From NCBI GenBank assembly GCA_027307115.1, contig DAHUXN010000016.1:1-42555 (forward strand): a DNA stretch of 42,555 nucleotides, given 5' to 3'. Origin of the DNA: Acidobacteriota bacterium. Lineage in GTDB: Bacteria > Acidobacteriota > Terriglobia > Acidiferrales > UBA7541. Positions 40,878-42,555 of this stretch are shown here, piece after piece. Within the stretch, counting starts at the first letter, position 1. Each line of letters opens with the position of its first letter. The notes under the pieces were generated by a model that was not told the DNA's origin, made no database searches, and saw only the letters and a list, made by a program, of their open reading frames with translations. A program made the translations under genes and the position numbers.

Positions 40878-41172
40878 ATGGGGCGGATTATCTCACATCA
40901 CGCGTACGGAAAAGCAACACAAACATCCAGGAGGCACGGCATCCGCCCCAGCGACAATCACTCTTTCAGAATGTAACAAGATGTCGTACAACGATCATCT
41001 TAAAGTAGTTCTTTCCCGAAACCATAAAGGCCATTATTTGTGTGCGAGTTTCGCGCGCGGCCGGTTTTATCAGTTGTCGGAAAATTACACTACGGGATTC
41101 ACTGTATTTACAGGCGAAAAATGGCTTTGTAGGCTATCCGACATTCACTAAATACGGGGTCTCTTGGGTGTG

Positions 41173-41781
41173 ATGCGAAAGCGAATATTGGTGGCGGACG
41201 ACAACGAGCTGGTGCGAAAACTCCTGCATCTCATGCTTGAGCGTGATGCCGGATGGGAAGTTGCCGTCGCTCAGGACGGACGCGAGGCGATAGCAAAGGC
41301 GCAGGAATTTAAGCCCGACGTTGTCATTCTTGATTTCGCCATGCCCGATATGGATGGGTTGCAGATAGCGCGCCAGATCTCCAAACAGTTGCCTTCCCCG
41401 GCGATCATCCTATTCACGATTCATGATTCCCCGGAAATGAATTTCGAGGCGCGTCGGGCTGGGATTTCCCGCGTGTTGCCGAAGACGGCTGCCGGTCTGC
41501 CGTTAATTGCTGCGGTTGAAGAGCTGCTGACGAATCGACGGGAAGCGCCGCCTCAAGAGGCGCCGGAGCCTGTGCCCGAAATTGTATCTGGGTCTGCATT
41601 CGAACGTGTGCCAGATGCTGTATCTGAACTTGTAAATGACCCGGCCACGGTAATCGCCGCCCCTCCCCTCGAACCAAGCCCCGAAATGATGCAGGCCGAA
41701 GCCGCTGAAAGCGCGCCCAGCGCTTGCGAGGGAGAGCCTCCTCCCGATGGCTCTGCTGCGTCTGCCACCGGGGCCACCTAA
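41173..41781 (+). CDS. Receiver-only response regulator with Pro/Glu-rich tail
   Basis: A 202-residue protein. Residues 1-118 are a CheY-like receiver domain: ILVADDNELVRKLLHLML (Asp9 and Asp10), VVILDFAMPDMDG with the phospho-acceptor Asp54, FTIHD (Thr82) and LPKTAAG (Lys104). No DNA-binding or enzymatic output domain follows; the rest is a Pro/Ala/Glu/Val-rich tail (for example APPQEAPEPVPEIVS) likely to be disordered. No histidine kinase is adjacent. I take ATG 41173 as start (MRKRILVADD); a TTG at 41164 adds three residues. The 295-base region upstream of it has no gene. Confidence 0.88.
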   Translation: MRKRILVADDNELVRKLLHLMLERDAGWEVAVAQDGREAIAKAQEFKPDVVILDFAMPDMDGLQIARQISKQLPSPAIILFTIHDSPEMNFEARRAGISRVLPKTAAGLPLIAAVEELLTNRREAPPQEAPEPVPEIVSGSAFERVPDAVSELVNDPATVIAAPPLEPSPEMMQAEAAESAPSACEGEPPPDGSAASATGAT

Positions 41782-41841
41782 TCATTCCTCCCGCGCAGCG
41801 TTCTAACTTCTCCTCAGCCACAACATCCCGGCACTTCCAGG

Positions 41842-42480
41842 CTACTCCTTGTAGACCAAACGAGGCCCGCTGATTTGCGTCGCCTTCAGGTTCACACTCA
41901 CTTCCACGCGATCCGCGATCTTTACGAAGGGAATTCCCTTAGTCATTCCATAGTCCTTCCGGTTGAAGGCCATGGTTCCGATAATCCTGCCTGAGCCTGT
42001 CCCCTTGCCGGTAATCGTCAGGGTCAGCGTCTGGACTTTGGTCACTCCGCGCAACGTAAAGTCGCCGCTCACCTCAAAACTGTCGGGACCGGTCTGAACA
42101 ACTTTCTTTGATCGAAACGTGATCAACGGGTTCCGCTTGGCGTTAAAAAAATCTTTGCCCTTCAACTTGCGGTTCTTTATGCCGCTTCCGGTATTCACGC
42201 TGGCTGCCTGAATCTTGATGTCCAAAACTCCTGACGTCGCATCCGGAGACATAAATGTCAGCGTGGCGTCCCACTTGCCGAAAGTGCCGTCGACAGGCGC
42301 CGATGCCTTCACGCTGAAACGGATCGCGCTTTCTTCCGGCACGATCTTGAAAACAGGATTTCCTGAAGGACCCTGCGCTCGCGTTAAGGACGGAAACAAG
42401 GTGAAGGGCAACAGGCAAAATAGAATGAGTCGCACGCTTGCCAGCCTGAGACCTCGTTGCCCACTTGTCAATTCCAGCAT
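41842..42480 (-). CDS. YceI family periplasmic lipocalin-like protein
   Basis: A 212-residue exported protein with the YceI beta-barrel pattern: FKIVPEESAIRFSVKASAPV, GTFGKWDATLTFMSPD, LDIKIQAASVNTGSGIKNRK, LKGKDFFNAKRNPLITFRSK, FEVSGDFTLRGVTKVQTLTL, and AFNRKDYGMTKGIPFVKIAD. Members bind isoprenoids such as polyprenyl chains, and often respond to base or osmotic stress. The N-terminus has a hydrophobic secretion segment (VRLILFCLLPFTLFPSLTRA) but begins 16 residues before it, which is longer than usual. The start codon may therefore be the GTG closer to VRLILF. It is convergent with the response regulator gene. Confidence 0.9.
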   Translation of the reverse strand: MLELTSGQRGLRLASVRLILFCLLPFTLFPSLTRAQGPSGNPVFKIVPEESAIRFSVKASAPVDGTFGKWDATLTFMSPDATSGVLDIKIQAASVNTGSGIKNRKLKGKDFFNAKRNPLITFRSKKVVQTGPDSFEVSGDFTLRGVTKVQTLTLTITGKGTGSGRIIGTMAFNRKDYGMTKGIPFVKIADRVEVSVNLKATQISGPRLVYKE

Positions 42481-42555
42481 TCAGCAGCGTTCAACGTTTC
42501 TGGCTTAAGCAGAACTTGTATCCCAGAATCTTGTAAACTAATTTAGCCGCGAGGA

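Noticed and set aside
41102-41113. CTGTATTTACAG palindrome upstream of the response regulator
   Set aside because: The CTGT/ACAG halves recall an SOS box, but the spacing of four is too short for LexA; no other support.

Overview
The window looks like a chromosomal piece of a GC-rich soil-type member of the Acidobacteriota, probably class Terriglobia. The main clues are a VWFA-related protein of the acidobacterial TIGR03436 type, a secreted BNR/Asp-box repeat protein of about 1,080 residues, MacB-like permeases, PilZ proteins, and small lineage-typical proteins such as the SDSMCG-motif secreted protein at 2126. No phage, insertion sequence or CRISPR array was recognised.

Layout. Positions 1-1961 hold the 3' end of a molybdenum hydroxylase operon (partial coxL, then coxM and coxG, joined by 4-base stop/start overlaps). 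Positions 2100-9434 carry small secreted and hypothetical proteins, a DinB/DUF3052 pair, a SnoaL-like protein followed by a radical SAM enzyme of the AmrS type, and two PilZ proteins. Positions 9612-15280 hold an alpha/beta hydrolase, an amidohydrolase, a stand-alone EF-G domain IV-V protein, a deiodinase-like gene interrupted by an in-frame UGA, a DUF5996 protein and a UBP zinc finger. Positions 15355-21626 hold the BNR protein and a stress group (universal stress protein, PPOX flavoprotein, small membrane protein, Hsp20). Positions 21816-29772 hold a penicillin acylase-like and a class A beta-lactamase-like hydrolase, a basic small protein, an SGNH hydrolase, a PPi-type phosphofructokinase and a transketolase with a cysteine-rich tail. 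A tRNA-Phe gene with a near-consensus promoter and the VWFA protein follow. Positions 31883-37844 hold ftsK, uppP, a rimI-like gene, an arsR-type gene and rnj (RNase J). The window ends with two tandem ABC permeases, a YeaQ-type membrane protein, a receiver-only response regulator and a YceI protein.

Two loci stand out. At 13230-13952 a full iodothyronine-deiodinase-like protein is read only if the UGA at 13518-13520 is decoded as selenocysteine. A perfect 7-bp hairpin with a GGA loop lies 21 bases after the UGA, within the usual range for a bacterial SECIS. Just upstream, at 12360-13136, is a 258-residue protein made only of EF-G domains IV and V plus a C-terminal zinc ribbon, with no GTPase domain. 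Other items worth a second look are the 4xCxxC tail on the transketolase with its own internal ribosome binding site, a perfect inverted repeat over the arsR-type start codon, a 23-bp direct repeat upstream of the SnoaL gene, and a sigma-54-like site upstream of hsp20.

Limits: everything was read by eye. Family assignments rest on recognised motifs and remembered family patterns, not on searches. Promoter, terminator and hairpin calls were not scored computationally.
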